NCBI GenBank assembly: GCA_001936135.1
Contig: CP012812.1
Coordinates: forward strand, 1,240,001 to 1,304,000
Reading direction: 5' to 3'
From: Saccharomycopsis fibuligera x Saccharomycopsis cf. fibuligera
Taxonomy: Eukaryota; Ascomycota; Saccharomycetes; Ascoideales; Saccharomycopsidaceae
Length of the DNA: 64,000 bases
Shown here: piece after piece, positions 29,602 through 40,578 of the stretch
How positions within the stretch are numbered: position 1 is the stretch's first letter
How the letters are laid out: every line of letters begins with the position of its first letter
The notes under the pieces: generated by a model
What the model saw: only the letters and a program-made list of their open reading frames with translations
What the model was told of the DNA's origin: nothing
Databases searched by the model: none
Translations under genes and position numbers: made by a program

Positions 29602-30595
29602 TTATAATAATATTGCTATCCCATTACCTTTGAAGCGATACTTGGCTATTGTGGTGTTATTTGGTTAGTTAGTTTGTTTGGTTGATTATATGAAAATGTT
29701 AAAGTTGGAACGAAACTTGAACACAAAGAGAAAAAAAATGCAACAAATAGACCATCATGCTTCAAAAATATAGTATTTAATTAATGCGAGTAAGAGAGAA
29801 AATTTTTGGGTTTTCACTGTTTGAATTGCTTTGGCTAAAGTGCAGCTAACAGCGAAACCTGGTATATAAAGCATGGTCACCTATTATAATGACTACAAAG
29901 AACCTACACCAAATATGTCTGCATGAAATGTGCAAAAGTATCTCTGGCAGCCGCAGTTGAGGACTATCATGCCTATGTTCTGTAACAATGTGGCAACAGA
30001 ATCTACAATATCAGCAGCAAAGTCCGCCACCTACAGCACAATTTGCAAAATGCAGTTTGGTGAAAAGTTTGTTGAATATAACAGGCATGTTATAGGGAAT
30101 GTATCATGAAGCTGTATTTCCAGCTGGTCAAAAATTTGAGATGTGACAAGATGCCAGTGCAGCACCAATTACAGCACCCGGGTCTAATGCAAGAACCAGT
30201 CAAGCGCAGACATGATCAATTGGTCAGTCCTATAGTGTCAACCACTAGAAAAGTACTTAAATATGGAGCCAGAAACATTACTTAATCAGCTCTTCTTCTA
30301 CAATCCTAAGATTATTTAATATGGGTAATATGATTGAATTGAATAATTAACATGATTATGTAAAACGTGTCGAGATAATTATTTGGCGAAGAACTAAATA
30401 GGGACAAAAGAAAAATAGAAAAAAAATAGAAAAAGAAAAATAGAAAAATAGAAAAATAGAAAAATAGAAAAAAGAAAACAACATCAAGTAAGTGAAAGAA
30501 CTAAAAATATTTGGGCAAGTCCAGATCATTATGTCGAGGAACATCCAAAGACTTTTGCATCAGATCTGTGCTTCATTGTGGGCGGTTTTGCAGAA
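29602..30595. other. Intergenic between RMI1 and the inverted secreted-protein gene
   Basis: Contains the 3' part of the right inverted-repeat arm from 30282. Between about 29960 and 30285 are a few short open frames with Gln-rich or basic sequence, such as a 59-codon one at 30106-30285. I recognise none of them and they may be a decayed gene or chance. Confidence 0.5.
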
Positions 30596-31300
30596 TCATT
30601 TGTGATGACCGCCAGGGCCATCATGGTCACCTGGACCACCTGGACCACCGTGACCTGGTTGAGGTTTTGGCTGAGGTTTTGGAGGCTGAGGTTTTGGTTC
30701 AGGCTTTGGTTTAGGTTTATGGTGGCCAAACAAATCTCCCAAGAATCCCTTATTCTCAACAGTCGAGTTTTTCGTTTGTCTCTTTTCTATTGTGGTTGTA
30801 TTTGAGGTTGAGTTGACAGAGAAGCCGTGAGGACCGTGAGGACCGCCTGGACCACCAGGACCGTGAGGACCGCTTGGACCTGGGTGTGGATGTGGCTCAT
30901 GATGTGGTGGTGGAGGAGGTGGTGGAGGTGGGTGGTGATGGCCAAACAAGTCACCCAAGAGACCTTTTTCCTGGAACGAATCGGCGGCATTAACTGGAGC
31001 AGCAGAAATGCCGGCAGCATAAAGCAACACGGCTAAGCAAATATTATTGATCTTCATCTTGAGTAGCGGAGAGCGGTAAGAAAACTCTGTTGTTGGCTTG
31101 ATGCGAAGTGATATGATATATAATAGTACAGCAGTAGTAAGTGTTGTTGAATAGCATCAGCGAGGCTGTCTATTTATATGCTTTTTTTTCTGCATTTTTC
31201 TTTATTTTATTCTTATTTAATGGATGGCTAATAGTATATCATGCTTGCATTTTCGGGATCTCGAATCTTTGGCACACGGCGCATGTTGACATTCTTGCAT
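30282..31300 (-). repeat. Right arm of ~1.0 kb inverted repeat
   Basis: Reverse complement of 17404-18439. The 243 bp upstream of the gene appear identical in the two arms. The coding parts differ at three codons, and the final ~45 bases at 30282-30325 are more diverged. The edge at 31300 is sharp. Confidence 0.92.
30596..31057 (-). CDS. Secreted His/Pro/Gly-rich protein, copy 2
   Basis: 153 residues, same length and layout as copy 1 at 17647: signal peptide, LLGDLFGHH module with His/Pro tract, a Lys-Arg pair, and a second FLGDLFGHH module with a Lys/Pro tract and Gly/His tail. Differences from copy 1 at the protein level are Ala for Thr in the APVNA(T/A)DS stretch, Ser for Gly in the PGP(G/S)GPHG repeat, and Pro for His near the end (DHDG(H/P)GG). 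The first change removes a possible N-glycosylation site. Promoter and leader are the same as in copy 1, so both are probably expressed together. Role unknown. Confidence 0.8.
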   Translation of the reverse strand: MKINNICLAVLLYAAGISAAPVNAADSFQEKGLLGDLFGHHHPPPPPPPPPHHEPHPHPGPSGPHGPGGPGGPHGPHGFSVNSTSNTTTIEKRQTKNSTVENKGFLGDLFGHHKPKPKPEPKPQPPKPQPKPQPGHGGPGGPGDHDGPGGHHK

Positions 31301-32945
31301 ACCGCTAAAATGGCTAGTTCCCGAACGAGCGGTATTTGCCTGGCTATATTAGCCGAATCACCGTAAAATAAAAGCTTATAGCGACACCATGTTAAAAAAA
31401 GCCTTGAAAATAGAATAATTAAAGGGGCAATTAGATTTTTGCCAAGTTTTTAGGTTTGCTAGTGAACAGAAATTTTTCCTAAAAATAGTTTATGCATTGG
31501 AGTTGACAGAAACCTTGCCCATATTGGTATCTAATCACAAAAAAAAAAATAAAAAATAAAAAAAAAACTGCTTTCCAGAAATTCCTACAGATTCACTACT
31601 TTCAATGCAGACACCAATACGAGTTTGAAAGTCAAGCTTGAAAGTCAAGTATTAGAAGCAATATGGGCTAAACCTTTTTAAAAGCGGCGCTTAAAATTCT
31701 TGAAACTGTGGAAGAATGTTTGTGAATAGATATTTAGATCTATATTAGATATTTGGAAAAATAAAAAAAGTTTTCTAAAAAGTTTAAAAAAACTCGTTTT
31801 CTTGTCCATTTACTAAAGAACTTCTTTGAGCTGTCACTGGATTGTCAGTTGGTAAAGCGTTAGGTAAAATTATTTTCAAATCTTACCAACACTATTTCTC
31901 CTCATTGTACAAATTGTATGTCTATAATTTTTACAGCTATTATTATTAATCACTGCATTAGCTTTATTGTAATGCACCATGGCAAATTGTATGCGCTGCT
32001 GTAGGGGTTAAGCATCATTAACCAGAATAAATTGAATTATTTGTTTTTGTGAACTGGCAATGGCGTTCATGATACCTGTACTTTGATTTGTTATGTCGGA
32101 TTATCGGAGATTTCCGTGTCACCGTGATGACATTTACTATGTTGCGGTTGACTGTTGGTTGTCACTGAAAGTTCCGACACCGACAGTAAAAAAAGATCTG
32201 TTGCAGGAATTCTGCAACGGCCCGCCCGTTGAACAATAAATCGGTTCTTTTGAGGATTGCGTGCACCAACTGGACAAACGGCCGAGCCGAGCCGACAAGA
32301 TTCTGGGATCTTCGAAATAAACAGCGCAACACATGGAAAGAAAACAACAGCAGTAAAGCATGTTGGTTTGTTGGCTATCAATTGAAAACGTCTGTTGTTT
32401 CATATCATCTCGAATCTGTTGCTTATATGTGCGTGTGTGTGTAAGCTTTTGAGACACCAATATAATCTAATTTAATCTAATCTTGATCACAGTTTTAAGT
32501 TTACAATCGCGCTTTCTTCAAATCTCATTTAGTGAAAGCTTTTATAACTACTTTTCCACAGGCAGTTAATTTTCGCCACTGTACGTAATTTTGGCAAAAG
32601 TATTCATTATTTACCTCATGATGGACAGAGCACTCGATCACTAGAAGCTGCGAGGATTAGTTGCAGCTGAACCTGATTGTTGACCTCCTGCAAAGCAAAA
32701 AGCACGGTGCAGATCCAAAAAAAAAAAAAAGAAAGAAAAAATCTCTGTTAATTAACGGAGATTTTTTTCCCTAAGCGAATCAGATTCCGGCATTGTTGGA
32801 AGAAAATTTTTGATACCTCGCCTGCCATAAATAACAGCGTATACCCAGGACCAAGATTTAAATTACCCAAAGGTTAGTTATTCCAAGATTCATTGTCAAT
32901 TCTAAAAGGTCTCAACCTAAGTTGCGTTTAACACTCTTTTCCAAC
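31058..32945. other. Intergenic between secreted-protein gene copy 2 and LPX1-like gene
   Basis: The right repeat arm ends at 31300. Just outside it lie inverted ACCGCT/AGCGGT arms (31301-31333) and GGCTA-TAT-TAGCC. An A run sits at 32717-32730. No gene recognised. Confidence 0.55.
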
Positions 32946-34061
32946 ATGCCCTATATCAAAACCAAGCATATCACGGACGCGGCATACCCGCGTACCAATA
33001 CTTCCAGTACCATTCTTCCTAGCGATAGACTCAAGATTGTCTATGACAAGTACAAAAACGCTGAACCACTCTCCGAGAATAAAGTGAAGTTTAATTTTAT
33101 CTTTTCCCATGTGACTGCTACTTCCAAAGCCTTGTGGATTTATCATATAGAGAAACTTTATGAATTGTCAAAGACTCAGACAAGTTGGCAAGTGGACACC
33201 GTTGTTGCCTTGGATCATGCCATGCAAGGTGAATCCGCTTTGATCAATGAGCACAAATTGGGGATCAGTTTCAACTTCAAGGACTTTGGTGAAGACATAA
33301 TCTCAGTGATCATCAATGAAAATTTAAATTGTACCGATTCCAAACTAGTTTGTGTTGGTTCGAGCTTTGGTGGATCTGCTGCTCTTTGTGCTGTCCTTTG
33401 GAAACCAAACTTATTTGACTCGCTTATTGCTGCTGAACCATGTATTTACCTTAGTTCAGAATTTGTCAAAAAATGTACTAATTCACTTGGAAAGTTGTTG
33501 TCACTCAACAAATCTGACTTTGGCACCCGTGAAGAAGCAGAATATCACATTGGTAACCAGTCATTCTGCAAGAGATTTCATCCAAAGATCAAAGAGCATT
33601 TGTTCAGAGAAGATATTGTTTATGATGAAACTACGGGTAGATTCAAGCGCACTAGTCCGTATGAGCAAAGTAATTGTATCGTGACGGCCAACCCAAGCAT
33701 GGTAAATGTTATACAAACAAATATGAAGTACTTATCAGTACCATACACTCATGTGGTGGCCAAGTATCAAAACTTATTCATCCCTGCAGATACACAAAAG
33801 AGTTTGGATTCTATACCCAAAACAGAAACGAACAAGATTGTCGAAATGGACGGACTTCATACTTGCGCTTTAGATAAGCCAGACGAGTTCATTGATATTA
33901 TTGTCGACCATCTCGATAGAAGAGTGGAAAATTTGTCAAAACAGAAAAAGACTTTAGTTATAGCAGAAATGAGCAACGAGGAAAGAGAAAAAGTTAGACA
34001 AAAATGGTGGAGGGAATATCGTCAACGTGGATTTTTCAAATACTGGGATTCAAAATTATAG
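32946..34061 (+). CDS. LPX1-like peroxisomal alpha/beta hydrolase (C-terminal SKL)
   Basis: 371 residues from the first true ATG (MPYIKTKHITDAAYP). The frame is open a little further up but only from a TTG. The nucleophile elbow is CVGSSFGGSAAL (Ser140), and the likely catalytic His is in MDGLHTCALDKPDEF (His305). The last three residues are SKL, the canonical type 1 peroxisomal targeting signal. The build and size match yeast Lpx1, a peroxisomal lipase that ends in QKL. The segment FSHVTATSKALW takes the place of the usual HG oxyanion stretch, and VDTVVALDHAMQGESA follows it. The substrate is unknown. Confidence 0.78.
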   Translation: MPYIKTKHITDAAYPRTNTSSTILPSDRLKIVYDKYKNAEPLSENKVKFNFIFSHVTATSKALWIYHIEKLYELSKTQTSWQVDTVVALDHAMQGESALINEHKLGISFNFKDFGEDIISVIINENLNCTDSKLVCVGSSFGGSAALCAVLWKPNLFDSLIAAEPCIYLSSEFVKKCTNSLGKLLSLNKSDFGTREEAEYHIGNQSFCKRFHPKIKEHLFREDIVYDETTGRFKRTSPYEQSNCIVTANPSMVNVIQTNMKYLSVPYTHVVAKYQNLFIPADTQKSLDSIPKTETNKIVEMDGLHTCALDKPDEFIDIIVDHLDRRVENLSKQKKTLVIAEMSNEEREKVRQKWWREYRQRGFFKYWDSKL

Positions 34062-35240
34062 AAGTATTGTATATTTCAGTCATTGTATATTTTAAAACTG
34101 TTTGAGATACCTTGCCGTAAAGATACCGGGTGGATAGTTGATTAAGGGCTTAAAAACGAAAACGGTTTAAGGCATTATAAAAATTATTCTTATTAGAAAA
34201 ATATTTTATTTTCTAGGCAGGAGTCTTATGTGCGTTGCTAAAACATTTAATACAAATCATTGAAAATTTTTTATGAACAAGAAGCTTTTTTTTTTTTTTT
34301 CTCTGACACGTTTGTGAAATTGTGTCAGAAATCTGCGTGCCACACCACATTCTTGGTAACGTTTATATAGATTCGAGCTTTGTTGGTAAACGTGAGATCA
34401 ACTGATAGCGTTCACTACAACCTATTAATAATGCGCAAGTTAAGCCAAACAGAAATAACTATGCTGTTGAAATAATTGTTATTATGCGTATATATGGGGT
34501 ATGGTTCATTCTAGTATTCTGTAGCTTTGCAATTGCGAGACTGAGTCGCCGGAGGCCAAGGCTGTGGCATTAATTAGCTCGCTTAGTCACCGAGCAATAT
34601 CGTGCTAAAAACAGACACACACCACGCACCAAATTTAAGGGTCAGAAAGATATTCTCCCGCGCATGCATGCAATTTGTGATTCTTCCAGGAAGTCTGCGC
34701 TTATGGGCGGCATTACTGTTGTTGCTTTCCCTTTCTGATACGAATCGATTGAAGCAGATAAGGTCTTGTTCTTTGCTTTGAAATTGCAAGTTTTATTCTG
34801 GTCTAATAATATTCAAATTTTCCAGAGTAAAGATTGACCATGCAGCGTTCCTTGAAACAGTTACTTATGAGCGAAACAATTCAAAAGGCAAAAATTTGAT
34901 GGTGATACACGGACGCGTATTCTCTTTAAAATAAGCGAAAAGCACAAATTAGGTAAAGTGGTTTACCATTTTGAAGCCTAATATAAATTGTCTTTGATTT
35001 ACGCAAGTAAGCAACCTCAAGGTTAATTAGATGAGGTGAACCTTTTTTTGAACAATACCCTTTCTTGGGGGCTTTATCTCACTACAGTAAAATAAATGCA
35101 TAAATATTATTCTAAATGCCAAAAAAATTTGCTTGCCTTCATAATGACATTTTCTTTGTGGATTATACTGCTGCTTAAATTCTCTGGGGCCTGTTTATAT
35201 ACGGCGCTTCAGCAGTTGCTAAAGCAGAAAATTTCGGAAC

Positions 35241-35288
<48 letters not shown>

Positions 35289-35840
35289 GTGGCTCCTGGT
35301 CGCCTGAGACTGTGGTGCGTAAAAACAGAAAAAATTAATTACGTCCGCAACACGCTTGATGCGACTAGTGGAAAACACTCAATATGGAATAAAATAAGTT
35401 GCCCATTGATCAAAGTATCTTTCAAACACATTTTTTCTGAAAATTTTATACCTTGTGTTTTCAGCTGAGTACAACGCTTTAGTACTGCTATTTTCAATTG
35501 ATATGGTGCTGTAGGAGGTGATAAGCTTTTGCTTTTGTTGAAAGCCTATCAACCGATTGTAAATCTAGAGAACTGATTTAGTTGGAGAACTATGCTTTTC
35601 TTTTTCTTAGAAAAATTACAACATAGAGTGACAAAAGCCAGTAGCAAATTTCACAAATGAAAACTAAAATTAAAACATAAGAATACACTGAAGAAGAAAA
35701 TTTTCAAACAAAGATAAAAAAAAACATGAGAGAATAATACATGACCAATGAGAATATTAATAAGGGAATATGAGCACCAGCATTTATAACCTGAAAAAAA
35801 AAACAGCTATACCCGTTTTTTTAGAAACAGATTTGAAACA
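34062..35840. other. Convergent intergenic region with a 45-base A run
   Basis: Between two genes pointing at each other. A perfect A45 lies at 35242-35286. No gene, tRNA or element recognised. Confidence 0.6.
35242..35286. repeat. A45 homopolymer
   Basis: Forty-five consecutive A bases. Confidence 0.9.
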
Positions 35841-37859
35841 TTACTTAGAGAAACTTTTCTTTTTCCTCGAGCTTACTGACAAATCTCTATGTTTTTCTTC
35901 TTCCGTCAAGTACTTCAAATTATCAATATAAGTCATGTTTTCCTTGTTTCTATTACATGTAAGGGTGCCGTAATGTCTCTTAAGTGCATCTTTTCTGGCA
36001 AAAGATTTGCCGCAATTGTTGCAAATGTGCGGTAATACCGTCAAATGGATCTTTATATGTCTTTTAAGGTCGCTGTTTCTCTTAAATGACAAGTGGCAAT
36101 TCTCGCACTTAAACACTTTTTCCTCTCCTCCATAGTCGCTTTGTGAATCCATTGATTGGTTGGTGTTGTAGTATTCAGCATGTAATGACCCAGGGTATGG
36201 TTGCTTTAAGGATTGCTGCTCTAATAAATGGGGCTGCGGTGGCTGGTGTGGTGGTTGTGATTGGTGTGGTAGATTTTTTGAAGGCAAAAATGAAGAGGTT
36301 AAGTAATTTGACGGTTGAGATAATGAACCAGTAGAGATGTCCTGTCTATATGAAGAAGAAGAAGGAGCAGTGGCAGACTGCTGTTGTTGAGCGGGCAAAA
36401 ACTCCATGCTTTCTTTGAGTGACTGTATGTACTCAGGAGTACGGTGGAAATTATTAGAAGCTGGTGTCGCTGTTGCTGCAGTTGACAAATTTGCTGATTT
36501 TGATTCAGAATCTTGAGTATCACCAGTACCATGTTTAAGATTGTTCAAAGCAGAAACAAACTCATATACGTCTGAGGGATACTGGTTGTTGCTATCTGGT
36601 ACTGAACTGCTGGCGGTAGGTAATGCTAACTTCGTCTGTAGTGGTGAGGTTGAGTTGCCATTTGTAGAGGATATAGACGAAAGTAAATTGTGAGTGTTGT
36701 GAAATGATAAATGATCTGATGGACCATCAGCTATGCCATTATTAGTGTTGTTATTGTTATTGTTTTTGGTGTTGCCACTTGAATGACTGTTATTATTCAA
36801 TATGGAGCTAATCATATTGTTCTTTGATAGGTCGTAATTGAATCTGCGTAATTTTGGATTGAAATTTGGATAGTTGAGAAAGTTTGAAGCCGAAGAGCTC
36901 TTTGGGTCATGAGCATTGATTTGTAAATCATTGGTGAAAATGTCAGTACCAATTCTCGGAAAACTTGTAGCTTCTTCCACTTTTAACCTCTTACCACCAT
37001 CATTTGCTTTGAAATTTCTAGAATATATCAAGTCACCGGACCCAAACATGAGAGAAACATCATCTGGTTTTTGAGTTTGGTTGTACGTGAAACCTCCAGA
37101 TCCCATGCCCAAATAGTTTGTATGACTGTTAAGCTCAGCGTTCGAAGGAATGGACTGCAAACTAGAAGCGGTAGACACCGAAGGCAAATGATGAGCAGAA
37201 GAATTATTGGATGGAGAAAAAGAGGTCGCAGCATTCAAAGAACCAAAAGAAGTAACTGAAGATCCAACAGAGGTTGCCGTAGCCGAAGCTCCAGAAACAC
37301 TATCATAGTCTCTATGCGACTTATCAATATTTAGAGGCTGACTCGAAACGGCTCCGAAATTATTATTATTGCTGTTATTGCTATTTTCACCTATGGTGAC
37401 GCGATTTATACTGCTATGAGAATTATTCATATGATGTACCACTTCTTCAAGTGAGGATTTGAAATACCGTATCTTAGCAAATGTGTCATTCTTCTCAGCA
37501 TATCTGAAACGATTTTTCAACTTGTTGCGGAAAACTCTTCCTTTATAAGAATCAAAAGTGTCCCAGTAATTTATTAATAATGTCTCAGCAGCTTCCTCAA
37601 AAAATTTTAAATCGTCAGGCTGGTAGCTGGCTGGCGATTCTATACTAGTAAATACATCGCTTAAAGACTTTATCATTTGGGTGTAGTTGGATTTATCAAT
37701 TTGAAAGCTACCATTGCTTGTTGCCGAGCTCGGGGCATTGATGTCATTTGGACTCACACTGCTCATGCCGCCTCCATCTCCACCAATCCTTGGGTCGTCG
37801 CTCAAAATTTCGTGAAAACTAGACGGCGTGCGGTTTTCGTGCTCTGAAGTTTCCAGCAT
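35841..37859 (-). CDS. C2H2 zinc-finger transcription factor
   Basis: 672 residues. Two C-terminal C2H2 fingers lie in tandem at about 581-635: FKCENCHLSFKRNSDLKRHI then HICNNCGKSFARKDALKRHY. The second ends in a lengthened GTLTCNR. A basic SRKKKSFSK closes the protein. A separate N-terminal block at about 75-145 (KFFEEAAETLLINYWDTFDS, GRVFRNKLKNRFRYAEKNDT, IRYFKSSLEEVVHHM) has the look of a conserved helical domain. Everything between is Asn/Ser/Gln-rich. It is almost surely a nuclear DNA-binding regulator. I cannot match it to one known yeast factor. Confidence 0.75.
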   Translation of the reverse strand: MLETSEHENRTPSSFHEILSDDPRIGGDGGGMSSVSPNDINAPSSATSNGSFQIDKSNYTQMIKSLSDVFTSIESPASYQPDDLKFFEEAAETLLINYWDTFDSYKGRVFRNKLKNRFRYAEKNDTFAKIRYFKSSLEEVVHHMNNSHSSINRVTIGENSNNSNNNNFGAVSSQPLNIDKSHRDYDSVSGASATATSVGSSVTSFGSLNAATSFSPSNNSSAHHLPSVSTASSLQSIPSNAELNSHTNYLGMGSGGFTYNQTQKPDDVSLMFGSGDLIYSRNFKANDGGKRLKVEEATSFPRIGTDIFTNDLQINAHDPKSSSASNFLNYPNFNPKLRRFNYDLSKNNMISSILNNNSHSSGNTKNNNNNNTNNGIADGPSDHLSFHNTHNLLSSISSTNGNSTSPLQTKLALPTASSSVPDSNNQYPSDVYEFVSALNNLKHGTGDTQDSESKSANLSTAATATPASNNFHRTPEYIQSLKESMEFLPAQQQQSATAPSSSSYRQDISTGSLSQPSNYLTSSFLPSKNLPHQSQPPHQPPQPHLLEQQSLKQPYPGSLHAEYYNTNQSMDSQSDYGGEEKVFKCENCHLSFKRNSDLKRHIKIHLTVLPHICNNCGKSFARKDALKRHYGTLTCNRNKENMTYIDNLKYLTEEEKHRDLSVSSRKKKSFSK

Positions 37860-38897
37860 TAGGCAATTTTTTCTTTTTTATTTCTTTAGTAATTTGATCT
37901 GATTTGTGGTGTTAATGTTGGTGGTGTCTTAGAAAGCCACCGGGATAGCTAGCTAAAAATTAAAATATTTTTATCAATTGACTTTCACGGGTTGGGCGCA
38001 ACTGGACGTAAAGAATTTCCTTAAACGTATGTAACCGTGAATGTGTTTATAAAGTGTGTACTTGTAATCCAAAGAGAACGACGCATTGAACTCATCTATT
38101 GGTCCTCCGCAAAACTAGGAAAAACAGCGAAAACGGATGAAAATTAAAGAGTGGTGATGCGCTTTGATTTGAAGGAAAACAATAACAATCAGACAGACCC
38201 AGTTGAATATCACGAAGGAAAGACAGCTTTCAGGTATTCTGACAAAATTGTGGTGGACCACAGGAAAATAAAAAGAAGAAAAGAAAAGGAAAAGATACTA
38301 GATAGCGTTGGAGATATCACCAAGCTTGCAAGCAAGAAACCCACGGAAGTCAAAAGCGCTGCCTGCTGTCAGTTCACGTGCTATGAGCACAGCCTAAACT
38401 TACAAGCTGTCAACGACCCAGGGCCGTGGGCCTGTGCTGCACTGCGCTACCCTGTATGATGCTGCCTGAGCCTGCGTATAGTGCATATTGTTGCTTCGAG
38501 CGATGGCCGGAGGAAGCTTCTCCTGCGAAGATGAGTAAATGCTGCGCTGTGATAGGACGGTGTCAACTGCACGCACTTAATTGACGACTGTGATAAAAAA
38601 AGATTTTTGATCAATAATGTTCAAATAGCTGTAGCAGCGCCGAGAAATTTTTGGTTGGTACTTTGTCAGCTGCACCTCTCATAGTTAAAGTACCATTTCG
38701 TAAAAGATGTGAAAATCAATGTATACACTTGTTGCCAGGGGTCCAACATGAATACAAAACTCGATACCAACACGCATGCGACTGTGAAAATTTTGGAAGC
38801 AGAGGCGATGGTTTTTCTTGCTAAAAAATTTTTTTTGACAAGTAGGTTGACAGCATGATAGACAAATTTTTAACTGGAAAAGTACATTTTGACTGAC

Positions 38898-38898
<1 letters not shown>

Positions 38899-38963
<65 letters not shown>

Positions 38964-38964
38964 G
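38899..38964 (+). repeat. T32 run followed by (GTT)n
   Basis: Thirty-two T bases then about eleven GTT triplets. Confidence 0.9.
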
Positions 38965-39698
38965 ACTTTGTAGTGATAATACAACTGCACATCAAATATG
39001 CTTCTCGGAGTTATAACTTGAGCGACTTTTCAACAATTTGGCAGATCAAAAATCCATCTCCATCGGTTTGAACCTCAAAGTATTACGCACACAATATTCA
39101 TTTTAAGGATTGACTTTCCCACCAGGTTGGAAAAAACGAAAGAGCAATGCTCTATTAAAATTGGTTATATCACTGGCTACGCATCCCGGTTGCAATTACA
39201 ATTTGCTCTTGACCGTAATTATATCTTTGTTCTGATAAGCATGGGTCCATTTTTCAGATTGGCGGAGGCCATAATCTCCAAGAAGCAGATTTTTTTCTTT
39301 TTTTGTTGAATGTTGAAAACCTTTCGGAGCTCCAGACAATACCTACTCGCTCATCTTGTTGCCTTTATCTAAACATCAAAGTGCTACATCTATATCACTA
39401 AAATGAAGTTACTGTTGCTGGAGAACACGTTGTAGTTTAGTGAACATGCACCCCACCCCCTCCACACATACACCAGATCATAAACCTTGATTCCCGCTGT
39501 AAAAGCACACACGATGTCTACAGCTGACGCCTATGTTTATTGCAATAGAAAAATCAAAAAAATTTTCGAAACGAAAATGCTGCGAGTCATGTTACGTGTT
39601 TATGTACTTCACAATATGTTGTCAGTCTACCAATACCAACTAACGTTAACACTCGAGGACTAAGTATATGTTCGTCCCATCCAATTGAAAGTGGCTGG

Positions 39699-39705
39699 TG
39701 AGTCA
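39699..39705 (+). promoter_or_regulatory. Gcn4-type site TGAGTCA
   Basis: Perfect TGASTCA upstream of the PCL5-like cyclin; first of three. Confidence 0.6.
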
Positions 39706-39872
39706 CAAGTTCTCCGATCGGAGTCCTTGAGTCTCGAGTTTCCGTCGGCACCGATGGGTGTGGCTTATGGCCCAATGTCACATGAAAGTTTTTGAGAATC
39801 ACAGAAATATTTGATTTGGTCAGGTGCTCAATCATAACATTATAGCTTCTTGGTGCGCCATTATGCATTTCG

Positions 39873-39879
39873 TGACTCA
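39873..39879 (+). promoter_or_regulatory. Gcn4-type site TGACTCA
   Basis: Perfect TGASTCA upstream of the PCL5-like cyclin; second of three. Confidence 0.6.
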
Positions 39880-39993
39880 CACTCAACGGCCGAAAAAACG
39901 AGAAAAACAGAAAAGCGCAGAGAAAAAGTAAAAAAAAATAAAAAAATAAAAAAATTCACAATTTTTGTATTTTTGTATTTGAGTGTGCCGTTC

Positions 39994-40000
39994 TGACTCA
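39994..40000 (+). promoter_or_regulatory. Gcn4-type site TGACTCA
   Basis: Perfect TGASTCA upstream of the PCL5-like cyclin; third of three. Confidence 0.6.
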
Positions 40001-40422
40001 CTTTCTTTTTAGATTCTCACTTGCTGGCCTACTTTTCTTACCTCACCGCTAAGAACTAATATTCGATAGTCTCCGAAGAGATAGAAATATTGTTCTTATT
40101 TCACTCTTTTTCTCCGTTTTTTATTTCCCTATTTTTTTTTTAATTTTTTTTTTTTCTTAATCTCTTTTTTTTCTTCGAAGAAAAAGATAGGGGTTTTGAT
40201 TATTAAGAGTTCATTTTACTGAAGAATCTTCTCTTGTTTTCCCAATCCTTCTTGCTGACACTTTCAGTCTCATAGACACTTGCTCAACCACTGCAAACCA
40301 TTGGGTTTCAATATCAGATCAAAGAACTACTTCAACCAGTTCCGATCACGATCTCTTTGGGCATTTTGTACCATATCAATTGAGAACCAAATCTCAAAAC
40401 ACAATATAAAATTCTAAGGTCA

Positions 40423-40431
40423 ATGAATTAG
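40423..40431 (+). promoter_or_regulatory. Two-codon upstream ORF (ATG AAT TAG)
   Basis: Lies about 150 nt before the cyclin ATG and is the only upstream ATG I see in the last ~200 bases. It could affect translation if the transcript starts upstream of it. Confidence 0.4.
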
Positions 40432-40578
40432 TCAGAGTTTCTTTCTTTCCCTTCAACCACTTCAACCCCATACTGTAGATTTTTTTTCAACAAAAAAAAT
40501 TGTATTAAAAAGAAATCCAACTCTTCAACAAGAAAATCAAAAAAATCAAAATAATAAGCAGAAAATCGCTAATTCAAA

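Larger units (their letters stand above)
37860..40578. promoter_or_regulatory. Large divergent promoter region (2.7 kb) with Gcn4 sites
   Basis: Divergent between the zinc-finger gene and the cyclin gene. Holds CACGTG at 38375, a T32 run followed by (GTT)n at 38899-38964, three perfect Gcn4-type sites and a pyrimidine-rich then A-rich leader into 40579. A 102-codon frame at 38151-38459 is not convincing as a gene. Confidence 0.65.

Noticed and set aside
29960-30285. Gln-rich short frames as a decayed gene
   Set aside because: Pieces are short, in different frames and match nothing I know; too weak to call.
17404-31300. Inverted repeat as a centromere like those of C. tropicalis
   Set aside because: The 12 kb between the arms is full of ordinary genes, and the arms themselves carry a gene, unlike the gene-free core of repeat-flanked centromeres.
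500-35286. Long A/T runs as tails of inserted retroelements
   Set aside because: No coding remnants, no target-site duplications and no shared flanks were seen next to the runs.
38151-38459. 102-codon open frame upstream of the zinc-finger gene
   Set aside because: No recognisable motif, unusual composition, and it lies in a promoter-rich interval; most likely chance.
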